Assembly (NCBI GenBank): GCA_035549195.1
Contig: DASZRK010000040.1
Location: 47,914-111,913, forward strand
Direction: 5' to 3'
DNA length: 64,000 nucleotides
From: a bacterium
GTDB lineage: Bacteria; Oederibacteriota; Muellerivitia; Muellerivitales; Muellerivitaceae
Each line of letters begins with the position of its first letter. Within the stretch, counting starts at the first letter, position 1. The notes under the pieces are model-generated. The model ran no database searches and was not told the DNA's origin. It worked only from the letters and a program-made list of their open reading frames with translations. The translations under genes were made by a program, and so were the position numbers. This document shows, piece by piece, positions 42,056 through 50,860 of this stretch.

Positions 42056-44605
42056 TTGCCTTCCCTTCGAACCCATAAAAAAACGGGGCAAGCCGCTAAA
42101 AATAAAACAGCTTTGTGGAGCCATCCTTGGCTTTCTTGGATGCTCCGGAGGACTCCTGGTTTCGATCTAGGCCAAGCCACCCTCTGGATCCTCTTGGGCG
42201 CGATTTTCATCGGTTTGGGCCTTCTTCAAACCGATCGGTTCAATTGGCTGGGGCCTTCCCGTGTCCTTCCAGGACCCTTTTGGCCCTTCCTGTTGCTGTT
42301 GGGAGCGGGTTTGGCTTGGAGGGGTTTCCGCGGCCTTTCGTTGGACGAGATCCGGGGCGACCTGTCTCGTTCCCTTGCCTACCCGGTCCTTTTTTCCATT
42401 CTGACCCTGGCGGGCTTCCTGAGATTCGTCCGGGCGGACCAGGCTTACTTGGCCTATTGGAACGACCCGGCGAACTTCGTCGGATTCGCCGACTATATTG
42501 CGGAATTCCATCGCTGGATGATCATCTATCCCGGAGGGGCGACCGAACCCCTTTTCCCGGATGTGGCTGGTTTGATCTGGTGGCTCTTTCCAGGGTTGAA
42601 AGCCCTTTTCGTCATGAGGTTGGCGGCGAACTTGATCAGTTTGACCGCATTGTGGGTCTTTTACCGGTTGGGCCGGGAGGTCACTGGAAAACGTTATGGC
42701 GGGTTGATCATGGCCGGTCTCGGGGCCGTCAGTAAACCCCTTTTGTTGCACGACTTGAGCGCCCAGAACGCCCAGACCCTGATCCTGAGCGTGAGCCTTT
42801 ATCTTTGGTTCCAGGTCCGGGTCTTGAAGAAACCCGACCTGCGCCATTTCCTACAATGGGGAACGGTCCTGGCTTTCGGGCTCTACACCTACAACGCCAT
42901 TCGTCCTTGGTACTTCTTCCTGATGGTGGCGACCCTCGCCTGGATCCTTTGGACCGTGTACAGGTCCCCGGGCCGTCCGTCACGTCCTGTTCGCTGGAAA
43001 CCCGTTCCGCACCTGGAGTGGTCCGACCTTTGGTTACGCAAGGGCCCGGCTTGGCTCCCGGAGGCCTTCCTGGTCTTTTTTGTCGCCTTCTACTTTCTTT
43101 TCTATTTGGACCACGTCCTGTCCCTTTTTCATGACAACCTTCCCTCCCGTATCTGGGGTGGGAGCATGGGCGGGTGGGTGTTGTGGCAGGCTCTCCTGGG
43201 GCCGGTCTTTCTTCAGGCCGCGCGATCCTTTCCCGGACTCCGGGGTCGGCTTTACGCCTGGGCGGCAGGCGCCCTGGTCGCGGGGATCCTAAGTCATCCA
43301 TTGGCATTGCATACCGAGGCGGCGGCCCGTATCGCGAACAATTCCTTATTGCCCAAGGATGCCGGGGGTTGGCTTTCCATCGGCTTTTATTCCGGAACTT
43401 TTCAACGCCTCCTGAACGCTGTCCGAGGACTGTTCCTGGGGATGTCGGACCGGGCGGACATGAACGTGGTCGGGGATCCGGTGCTGGATTTCCACGCGGC
43501 GGTCCTCGTCCTTTTGGGCCTGGTCTGGGTCCTTTCGCGCCCCGGCTGGTTGAAAGTCTTTTTCGTCCTGACGGTTCCTGTCAGTGTCGTCCCGTTCCTT
43601 TTCACGAATGATCCCCACGGTGCGAAGCTTTTAGGGGCGGTGATGCCGTTGCTTTTAGTGGCGAGTTGGGCGTTGACCGGATGGTTGGGAACCTATTGGG
43701 CGAAACCCCGCAGGCCCGTGCTGGGCGCCTTGATCCTCCTGGTCTTCCTAGGTTTTTGGGGTTGGGAGGCCCGCGCCACCTATGTGCGCGTCTTCGATAA
43801 ATGGTGGTCCGATGTCGTCAACGACGACCTGCGCGTCGGGACGGAGGTCGACAAGCTCCTTCCTGCGGCGCGGGTCTATCTTGTGCCGGCCCCGGAAAGC
43901 CCCTACCGGTTCTTCGACGCGGCGGCCCAAGCCGTCCTGCATGACGGCCATCCGACCTATCTTTTCCAGGAACACAACCTCATTCCCATCCGGTCCGGCG
44001 AGGTCCGCCCGGACGTGGGGGTCGTCCTCTCCGGGTTCTCCAAAAAGACCATCGAAAGATTGAGGCGGGATTTTCCCCGTTCCGAATGGACGCCTGGTTG
44101 GCAGTATTACCAGAAGTCACGGAAGGAGACCCCGTTCCTTTACCGGGTCCGGATCAAGGCTTCGGATATACCGGAAAGACCGGGGAAAGCCTTCCAATTC
44201 CTGCCGGTCCATGACACGGATTGGGTCCGGAGCGTCTACAAGGACCGGCTGGGAATGCGTCAGGGTGTGGTGTTTTTCCAGGATGTTGCGCCCGGGCTCA
44301 ATCCGCCCCCGGCGGGGGCGAAGGATTGGCCTGTTTCCGGCGAAGGGTTCTGGACCGCTCCGGCGGACGGCGAATACACCCTCTCGGTCAATTGTCCTGA
44401 ATGGGTCAAGATCTGGATGGATGGGCGGGTGGCCCTCGAATCCATGCATCAAGGGGATGCCCGGCCTGTTTCCCATCGTGTCTTCCTGAAGGCCGGGGAA
44501 CACCGGGTGCGTTATTCGACCTATCTCATGGTCCTGCCCGGCTTCGCCGCGGTGACCATTGAGAACCACGACTTGGGCTATCAAAAAGTCCTTGGTACTC
44601 CCTGA
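42056..44605 (+). CDS. Large GT-C membrane glycosyltransferase-like protein with C-terminal PA14-like domain (array member 1)
   Basis: About 849 residues from TTG 42056, which has GGGGAG at 42041-42046; ATG 42008 lacks a ribosome binding site. The Lys-rich N-tail (RTHKKTGQAAKNK) is followed by 10-12 membrane helices. The first loop has YWNDPAN and TEPLFPDVA; a later conserved element is KKPDLRHFLQWG. A periplasmic region after ~580 ends with a beta-sandwich resembling PA14 (APADGEYTLSV, KIWMDGRVAL). Closest relative in the window is the 45905 protein. Confidence 0.82.
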   Translation: MPSLRTHKKTGQAAKNKTALWSHPWLSWMLRRTPGFDLGQATLWILLGAIFIGLGLLQTDRFNWLGPSRVLPGPFWPFLLLLGAGLAWRGFRGLSLDEIRGDLSRSLAYPVLFSILTLAGFLRFVRADQAYLAYWNDPANFVGFADYIAEFHRWMIIYPGGATEPLFPDVAGLIWWLFPGLKALFVMRLAANLISLTALWVFYRLGREVTGKRYGGLIMAGLGAVSKPLLLHDLSAQNAQTLILSVSLYLWFQVRVLKKPDLRHFLQWGTVLAFGLYTYNAIRPWYFFLMVATLAWILWTVYRSPGRPSRPVRWKPVPHLEWSDLWLRKGPAWLPEAFLVFFVAFYFLFYLDHVLSLFHDNLPSRIWGGSMGGWVLWQALLGPVFLQAARSFPGLRGRLYAWAAGALVAGILSHPLALHTEAAARIANNSLLPKDAGGWLSIGFYSGTFQRLLNAVRGLFLGMSDRADMNVVGDPVLDFHAAVLVLLGLVWVLSRPGWLKVFFVLTVPVSVVPFLFTNDPHGAKLLGAVMPLLLVASWALTGWLGTYWAKPRRPVLGALILLVFLGFWGWEARATYVRVFDKWWSDVVNDDLRVGTEVDKLLPAARVYLVPAPESPYRFFDAAAQAVLHDGHPTYLFQEHNLIPIRSGEVRPDVGVVLSGFSKKTIERLRRDFPRSEWTPGWQYYQKSRKETPFLYRVRIKASDIPERPGKAFQFLPVHDTDWVRSVYKDRLGMRQGVVFFQDVAPGLNPPPAGAKDWPVSGEGFWTAPADGEYTLSVNCPEWVKIWMDGRVALESMHQGDARPVSHRVFLKAGEHRVRYSTYLMVLPGFAAVTIENHDLGYQKVLGTP

Positions 44606-44717
44606 ATATTTCCGAAAAAATAATATAAAAGTTCGTCGAACAAAGCCCTTCCCCTAAAGGGATATGATGCCGATGAAAAGGATCCATAGAAAGATGGGTC
44701 TATCGTTAAAACAGTTT

Positions 44718-44742
44718 TTGACAGCGGATTTTGTGGTATAAA
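44718..44742 (+). promoter_or_regulatory. Candidate promoter for the NHL/GT-C operon
   Basis: TTGACA (44718-44723) and TATAAA (44737-44742) are close to consensus, but the spacing is 13 bases, shorter than the usual 16-18. The region is AT-rich against its surroundings, and a leader of about 115 bases with a nested hairpin would follow. Confidence 0.35.
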
Positions 44743-44785
44743 TCTCTCCTCATAAGGGACCTTTGGAGCTTTGTTGGCCCGTTGC

Positions 44786-44821
44786 CGGGGGCTTCCGCGC
44801 CGAAGGCGAAAATTTCCCCCG
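44786..44821 (+). other. Nested hairpin in the leader before the 44865 gene
   Basis: CGGGGG (44786-44791) pairs with CCCCCG (44816-44821), and inside CTTC (44792-44795) pairs with GAAG (44802-44805). It would lie in the 5' leader 44 bases before the ATG. No ligand-binding consensus was recognised. Confidence 0.3.
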
Positions 44822-44864
44822 TAACAAGCGGCTCCCTGAACGTCCAAATCCCGATCGGAGACCC

Positions 44865-45872
44865 ATGACCAAACGCACGAAGAAGAACAGATCCAAGGAC
44901 AACAAAGGACGGAACCCCTCCGTGATCATCCCTCTGCTTGGGGGACTGGATCGCAACGTTTTGGTCCGCTCCGTTATCGTCGTTGCGGGCCTGATCTGCC
45001 TGGTGGAGGTCCTGAATCTTTATCATGGGGACGTGACGAAGGATTATAAGGTCCGATCGACGCTCAGCATCTCCGGGGCGACCGATTCATGCGGACATTT
45101 CAATGCATGGGGTGTGGCGTCTATTGGACGGGATAGGATCCTCGTGGTCGATCAAGGCGGGAACCGCTTGCTGCTTTTCGACCGCCAAGGCGATTGTGTC
45201 AAGTCCTGGGGCAAGGCGGGCAGCGGCCCGGGGGAATTCCACGAACCTTCGGGCGCGACTTCGGATGGCAAGGGTCACGTTTTCGTCATGGATACCTGGA
45301 ACACCGCCATCAAGGGGTACGACGAGAATGGAAAGCAGGTCTTGGACCTGAACTTGGCCAACAAGAACCTCTATGGACCCCGGGGCATCGGCTTCGATGG
45401 GCGGGATTTCGTGCTGGCGGATACGGGAAGCCATCGGATCGCCCTGATCTCGCCCGACGGCTCGGTCGCCGCCACTTGGGGCCGCCGGGGTACGGGAGAG
45501 GGTGAATACCAAGGTCCCCAAGATGTGGCAGCCGATGGAAAGGGACATTATTTCGTGGCCGATACGGAGAACCACCGGGTCCAATGCCTGGACCAGGACG
45601 GGCGGGTCACCAAGGTCCTCAAGTTCAAGAAAGGGGTGGCCTCCGTGGCTGTTGACGCGAAAGGACGCCTTTTTGTTTCGACCAGCAACAGCGAGGGTTA
45701 TAGCTGCATCAAGGCTTATACCATCCAGGGGGATTACCTCGGCGACCTGAGGGACGAAAAGGGCGGCCTGGTCCCCGGCGACCGGGGCCTGACCGTGACC
45801 CCTGAGGATACGCTGGTCTGTGCCGGCGGGGACCACGTCTATTTCTACCAACTGCCCGATAGCGTCCGCTGA
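44865..45872 (+). CDS. Membrane-anchored NHL beta-propeller protein
   Basis: 335 residues from ATG 44865 with CGGAGA at 44855-44860. The N-tail is very basic (MTKRTKKNRSKDNKG), followed by one membrane helix near residues 31-52 and an extracytoplasmic 5-6 bladed propeller. Blades carry NHL-like units such as VVDQGGNRLLLFDRQGD, FVMDTWNTAIKGYDENG and FVADTENHRVQCLDQDG. NHL propellers bind proteins, RNA or glycans; no catalytic residues are visible. It is the intact paralogue of the interrupted gene at 39273 and lies 32 bases before the GT-C gene at 45905. Confidence 0.82.
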   Translation: MTKRTKKNRSKDNKGRNPSVIIPLLGGLDRNVLVRSVIVVAGLICLVEVLNLYHGDVTKDYKVRSTLSISGATDSCGHFNAWGVASIGRDRILVVDQGGNRLLLFDRQGDCVKSWGKAGSGPGEFHEPSGATSDGKGHVFVMDTWNTAIKGYDENGKQVLDLNLANKNLYGPRGIGFDGRDFVLADTGSHRIALISPDGSVAATWGRRGTGEGEYQGPQDVAADGKGHYFVADTENHRVQCLDQDGRVTKVLKFKKGVASVAVDAKGRLFVSTSNSEGYSCIKAYTIQGDYLGDLRDEKGGLVPGDRGLTVTPEDTLVCAGGDHVYFYQLPDSVR

Positions 45873-45904
45873 ACGGCGCCACCAACCTGAAGGCGGTCCA
45901 TAAC

Positions 45905-48367
45905 TTGGCCAAGGCTAGAACAGTCCGTCGGGTTCCCGGGCGAAAAGGTCGTTCCTTGGCCGGGGCGCCCAAGGGAAAGAGCCGCTCCGCTTCCTCGTCC
46001 CGTGCACCGAGCCTGGAAACATTCCTCCTTTTGATCTTGGGGACGACCCTGATCACGGTTTCCTTCCTGCAGTTCGAGGCCTTCCGCTGGATCGGGGTGC
46101 CATTTTCCCTGCCCGCAAATCACTTGAACTTCCTGATCTTCCTCGGGGCAGTTCTCCTTTTCTTGGGTTTCCGGGGGCTTCCTGAATCGCCGAATCGATC
46201 CGATGTGCCCCGGTGGGTCGTTTATCCTTTACTTGCCCTCTTCCTCGGCTTGACACTTTTCATGAGGCTCTACCGGGGAAATGCGGCCATGGGCCGTTAT
46301 TGGGACGATCCGGCGATCTGTATCATCGATCCCTGTAACATCATGGAACTCCATATGTTCCGCCTGACATTCGCCATTGGCCATCGGGAACCGCTTTATC
46401 CTTATGCCGCTGCGGGACTTTGGTCCCTTTTTCCATCCATGTCGGCCCTATTGGCCCAACGGCTGACCTCGGCCCTTTTCGATACGGCCGCGGGATGGTT
46501 CTTCTATCGATTGGGGAGGGAAGTCACCGGCAAGCGGCTCGCCGGGCTGTTCCTGGCCGCGCTTGGCGCCTTCAGTAAACCCGAGATCATGCAGAACCTG
46601 GGGGGAATGCCCGGCTTGACCTTGCCTTTCATCGTAGGGTTGATCCTATGGACCCAGTTCCGGCTTTTCCGCAAGCCCGACCTTCCGCATTTCTTACAGT
46701 GGGGCTTCATCCTGGGGGCCGGGTTCTATTCCTATATCGCCTATCGCCCTTGGATGCTTTTTTTGGCGCTCACCACCTTGGGATGGCTCCTTTGGAAGGA
46801 AAGGGCCCGTTCCGTGCGTTGGCCTCTCCGCTTGCTGTTGATCGTGGGGGTGGGTGGGCTTTTCCTTTTCCTTCTTGACCGATTGTTCGTCATTTTCTTG
46901 GACAACCCCATCTCCAAGATTTGGCGGGCGAATCTTCCTGTCTGGCTCCTGATCCAGGTGATCTTGTTCGGGACCCTGGGTTATTACCATCGCGTTACCC
47001 AAGGGAAGGAAAGGGTCCTGGCGGCCTGGGGACTGGGTGTCCTGTTGGCGGGTTTCCTCGCCTATCCCCTGGCCATGAACGAGGAGATCGGGATCAAGAT
47101 CCGCGACCTGTCCATCATCCCGAAGGACCCATCCCATTGGGTCGGGTCCAATTTCATCCATACCGTTTGGGAACGGGCCTCGAACTCCGTTCGGGACCTC
47201 TTTTATACCGGCGACGACCGTTCGGACATGAACGTGGAAGGGGACCCTTTCTTCGACCTGCAAGCGGCGGTCCTCGCCTTGTTCGGGTTGGTCTGGGCGG
47301 TTTCCCGGTTCTCTTGGACACGTATATTCCTGTTGGCCTGTGTGGGGGTGGGAATGGTCGGACGCATCCTCACGATCGATCCCACCAGCGCCAAACTGTT
47401 GGGTTCCCTACCGGCCATGCTCCTTTTGGCCGCCTGGGGCCTGGAAGAGTGGTCCACCCGTTTCCTTTCCGCATCGGGGATTCGGCGTTGGGCGGGGGTC
47501 CTGCTCTTGTTGGGGTTCACGGGCTTCTGGCTCTGGGAAGGGCAGACGACATTCACGCGGGTCTATGACAAATGGTGGCACATGTTCCGTCCCGACATCC
47601 TTGTTTCCGATGAGATCACGGCGCAGCTCCCCACCAAAAGGGTTTATATGGCCGAGTACCATGGCATGGGCTTCGCTTCGCCGGCCACTGAAAGCGTCAT
47701 CCATGACGGTAAGTCGGTCTACCTGCTGGCGAAGCAGAACGTCATCGATGTCCTTCCCGGCGAGGAACGCCGGAATGTGAGCGTGATGGTCGCGGGTATG
47801 GACAAGGAATGGGGTCCGCTCCTGAAAAAAGAATTCCCCAAAGCACAATGGATCCCCAAGTGGGAGTACTATCAGGCCCCAAGCGACCTGCCGCTCCTGT
47901 ATGACGTCGTCATCCCGGCCTCCCAGATCCCGGAAAGACCGGGGAAGCTCTTCCAATACCATGTGGTCCCGGAGAAAAAATGGCTCCGGCGCGTTTACGT
48001 CACTTATTTTGGGTTAGGACGCGGCATGATCCTTTATGAGGACAGCAGTCCGACCTTGAACCCGCTGCCGCCCGGGCTGGGGGCCCATTCCGCCTCCGCG
48101 GAAGGCGATTGGACGGCGCCCGCCGACGGGGATTATGAGTTCTCCGTTCGGAGCCCCAATCCCATCCAGTTGTGGGTGGATGGCAAAAAGGTCCTGACCT
48201 CCGTCTTCTCCGAATGGACCAATCCTTCGAATGTTTCCAAGACCATCCACCTCACCCGGGGCCCCCACCACGTTCGCTACCTTTCGTTCTTGAGGGTCAA
48301 CGCTTGGTTCGAACAGGTGAATATCCGAAACCCCGAGGCGGGGGTCAACCAGGTGCTCGGACAATGA
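45905..48367 (+). CDS. Large GT-C membrane glycosyltransferase-like protein with PA14-like domain (array member 2)
   Basis: 820 residues from TTG 45905 with AAGGCGG upstream. The N-tail has many Arg/Lys (RTVRRVPGRKGRS). Membrane core shows YWDDPAI, HREPLYPYAA, REVTGKRLAGL and RKPDLPHFLQWG. The C-terminal region includes ERPGKLFQY, FGLGRGMILYED and a PA14-like sandwich (APADGDYEFSV, QLWVDGKKVL). Strong sister of member 1 by shared element order. Donor and acceptor unknown. Confidence 0.83.
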   Translation: MAKARTVRRVPGRKGRSLAGAPKGKSRSASSSRAPSLETFLLLILGTTLITVSFLQFEAFRWIGVPFSLPANHLNFLIFLGAVLLFLGFRGLPESPNRSDVPRWVVYPLLALFLGLTLFMRLYRGNAAMGRYWDDPAICIIDPCNIMELHMFRLTFAIGHREPLYPYAAAGLWSLFPSMSALLAQRLTSALFDTAAGWFFYRLGREVTGKRLAGLFLAALGAFSKPEIMQNLGGMPGLTLPFIVGLILWTQFRLFRKPDLPHFLQWGFILGAGFYSYIAYRPWMLFLALTTLGWLLWKERARSVRWPLRLLLIVGVGGLFLFLLDRLFVIFLDNPISKIWRANLPVWLLIQVILFGTLGYYHRVTQGKERVLAAWGLGVLLAGFLAYPLAMNEEIGIKIRDLSIIPKDPSHWVGSNFIHTVWERASNSVRDLFYTGDDRSDMNVEGDPFFDLQAAVLALFGLVWAVSRFSWTRIFLLACVGVGMVGRILTIDPTSAKLLGSLPAMLLLAAWGLEEWSTRFLSASGIRRWAGVLLLLGFTGFWLWEGQTTFTRVYDKWWHMFRPDILVSDEITAQLPTKRVYMAEYHGMGFASPATESVIHDGKSVYLLAKQNVIDVLPGEERRNVSVMVAGMDKEWGPLLKKEFPKAQWIPKWEYYQAPSDLPLLYDVVIPASQIPERPGKLFQYHVVPEKKWLRRVYVTYFGLGRGMILYEDSSPTLNPLPPGLGAHSASAEGDWTAPADGDYEFSVRSPNPIQLWVDGKKVLTSVFSEWTNPSNVSKTIHLTRGPHHVRYLSFLRVNAWFEQVNIRNPEAGVNQVLGQ

Positions 48368-48383
48368 CCGCGGAAAGGTGACC

Positions 48384-50858
48384 ATGGCGAACCGTAGATC
48401 CCGGAAAGCAAAAAAACACGAAGCGCCCAAGGGCCGTGCCCGCTCCGCTTTCTCCCTGCAGAAGTTCGGGGCGATCCTCCTGGCCTGGGCGGCCATCCTG
48501 GCGGGTCTTTTAAGCCTTCCCAATTACAACCTATTGTTGCGGCCGGGAAATGCTTTCATCCATAACCAGATCCAGGTCTTCCCAAAGGACAATCTTTTCG
48601 CCCATTTGCCCGGGGTCCCTTTGATCGTCATCGGCTTCATCGCTTTGGTCGTCCTTTTCCGGCAAGCGCCGTTGTTCCCGGAGTCGGAAGGTGACCTATC
48701 CCCGTTGGCAGCCCGGATCGGGTTCTGGGCTTTCCTGGCCTTGGGCGGCTACCTGCGCTGGGAAAGTCCCCATCAACCCGTGGGTTTCTATTGGGATGAT
48801 CATTACACCATCACCGCGGACATCCGCAATATGCTGGATTTTCACAAGTTCTTCTTCCTCTTTCCGGTGGGTTGGCGGGAGCCTTTCTTTCCCTATTTGA
48901 GCGCGTTCCTATGGCTTTTCGACCCCCGGGCCACCGGTCTGATCGTGGTGCTGTTGGCCGACATCCTCATCGACCTGGGGGCGCTTTGGCTCTTCTACTT
49001 GATCGGCAAGGAGATCGGCGGACGTCGGATGGGGCTGGTCCTTTTGGCGATGGGTTCCATTTGCAAAACCATGGTGATGGTCACCAAATTCGAATATGGG
49101 AACGACACGGCGGTGTTGGCCAGCGCGGCCGTCGTCCTGTTCTTCCTGCGGTTACTGAAGAAACCGGACCTGTCCCATTTCATCCAATGGGGCGCCGCCT
49201 TGGGCGCGGGAGCCTTCGCCTATGTGCCTTTCCGTCCTTGGACCCCCGTTTTCCTGGGTGCGGCCTTTCTTTGGCTCTTCCACGATCCCAAGGAAAGGAA
49301 AGTTGATCCTTATCGGATCGTTCTGGGGCCCGCCCTTCTAGCGGCCTGGGCCTTTCTTTTCGTTTACAAAAATTCTTTCCTCCCGGAGCAGAACGGTCTG
49401 GTGCGCTTGGTGGCGGGTCCAGGGGCGGTTCTCTTCGCCTTGCTGCTGGCATTCTCCTATGCGAAGGTGGCCATGCGGGAAAGGCGGAAAGGCTTCAGCA
49501 AGCTTTTTGGCTGGGCCACCGGGGCGATCTTGACAGCGCTGATCATGGCTCCCTTCTATTTGCATCCCCACTATTCCGAGCACGTAGCCGACATCTCCGC
49601 CTTCAGCTCGAAATTCACCGAGCCTGGCAAGGGCTGGCAAAAGGTTTGGGAGAACAATCTTTTCACGTGGAAGCTCCTTTTCGGTCAGGTGGACCACGTT
49701 TCGCGTCTTCCGGCCATTGGGGATTCCCTTTATGAATACATGGTCGCGGGTTGTGCCCTGCTCGGGTTAGCCTCTTTCGTCGCTCGACCCCAGTGGGTCA
49801 CCGCTTTCATTGTTTCCCTTTTTTTCGTCAGCACCACCGCCGGGACCCTATCCAACGGCCCCCATTCCTTCCGCTATGTGATCTGTGACCTGCCACTGCT
49901 CCTGACCGGTGCCTGGGGTGTGAACCGCCTCTGGAACGTTTTCAGGAGGACCCGGCATCCTCAATGGATGAAACCGGTCCTGGCGGGGGTCCTTTTCTTG
50001 GGATTCGTCTGGGAGACGATCCAGGACCATAAACTTACCTGGGAGTGGATGGCTCAAGAGGCCCAGAACACGATCGTCTGGACCCATGCCCGGAGCGAAA
50101 TGCCCGACCACCGGGTCTATATCGTCGAGCACAATCCTGGGTTCTACGCTGCCTGTGCCATGGAGGTGTTGGCCGACGGCTCCGACCTTTTTCAGGCGAC
50201 CGATTCGAACAGCATCGATCTGACCCCCGACGAGAAGGGCAAGGACTTGGCCATCTTTGTGTGGGGGAGGGACACGGGAACCCAAAAGCGGATCGAGCAG
50301 GAGTTCCCGGGAGTGGTCTGGAACAAAAAGACCTATTACCTCCAAGGGGATGACGACGTCCCCTATCTTTGGTGGACCCGGGTCCCATTCGACCGGATCC
50401 CGGCGGATCCCAAGGCTTACTTCCACGTCCGGCGGGTGCCCTCAACAACCTGGCGGCGCCGTTGCTACGGTTATTATGGCCTGGGCCGGGGCCTCATCCT
50501 TTACGAGGACCGGGTGGCCCATTGGAATGACGATCTCCCGGACCATCGATTCATCGATTGGAACAATTCGATGCGAGTGGAGGGGAATTGGGAAGCGCCG
50601 GAGTCGGGGAAATACCACTTCAGCCTGCGCACCGGGAATGTGATGCGTTTTTTCATCGACGGTAGGAAGGTCCTGGAAATGGAGCCTGATCATAGTGGGG
50701 TCCGCGCCTGCGACCTGGAGCTTTCCCGAGGCCCCCATTCAATCGAAGTGGTCACCGCTTTCGCTTCCGAGCATCAAGTCCCGATGGTCCACGTGACCTT
50801 GCCTGGCGGTTCCCAAGAGATGCCCTTGGATCAAATGACCGCCAACGTGGGTCATTGA
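48384..50858 (+). CDS. Large GT-C membrane glycosyltransferase-like protein with PA14-like domain (array member 3)
   Basis: 824 residues from ATG 48384 with GGAAAGG at 48372-48378; the GTG at 48378 is an alternative. N-tail basic (NRRSRKAKKHEAPKGRARS). Core elements are YWDDHYT, WREPFFPYLS, KEIGGRRMG and KKPDLSHFIQWG. The C-terminal part has YGLGRGLILYED and a sandwich with APESGKYHFSL and RFFIDGRKVLEM. It starts 16 bases after member 2. Sister of member 4. Confidence 0.83.
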   Translation: MANRRSRKAKKHEAPKGRARSAFSLQKFGAILLAWAAILAGLLSLPNYNLLLRPGNAFIHNQIQVFPKDNLFAHLPGVPLIVIGFIALVVLFRQAPLFPESEGDLSPLAARIGFWAFLALGGYLRWESPHQPVGFYWDDHYTITADIRNMLDFHKFFFLFPVGWREPFFPYLSAFLWLFDPRATGLIVVLLADILIDLGALWLFYLIGKEIGGRRMGLVLLAMGSICKTMVMVTKFEYGNDTAVLASAAVVLFFLRLLKKPDLSHFIQWGAALGAGAFAYVPFRPWTPVFLGAAFLWLFHDPKERKVDPYRIVLGPALLAAWAFLFVYKNSFLPEQNGLVRLVAGPGAVLFALLLAFSYAKVAMRERRKGFSKLFGWATGAILTALIMAPFYLHPHYSEHVADISAFSSKFTEPGKGWQKVWENNLFTWKLLFGQVDHVSRLPAIGDSLYEYMVAGCALLGLASFVARPQWVTAFIVSLFFVSTTAGTLSNGPHSFRYVICDLPLLLTGAWGVNRLWNVFRRTRHPQWMKPVLAGVLFLGFVWETIQDHKLTWEWMAQEAQNTIVWTHARSEMPDHRVYIVEHNPGFYAACAMEVLADGSDLFQATDSNSIDLTPDEKGKDLAIFVWGRDTGTQKRIEQEFPGVVWNKKTYYLQGDDDVPYLWWTRVPFDRIPADPKAYFHVRRVPSTTWRRRCYGYYGLGRGLILYEDRVAHWNDDLPDHRFIDWNNSMRVEGNWEAPESGKYHFSLRTGNVMRFFIDGRKVLEMEPDHSGVRACDLELSRGPHSIEVVTAFASEHQVPMVHVTLPGGSQEMPLDQMTANVGH

Positions 50859-50860
50859 CG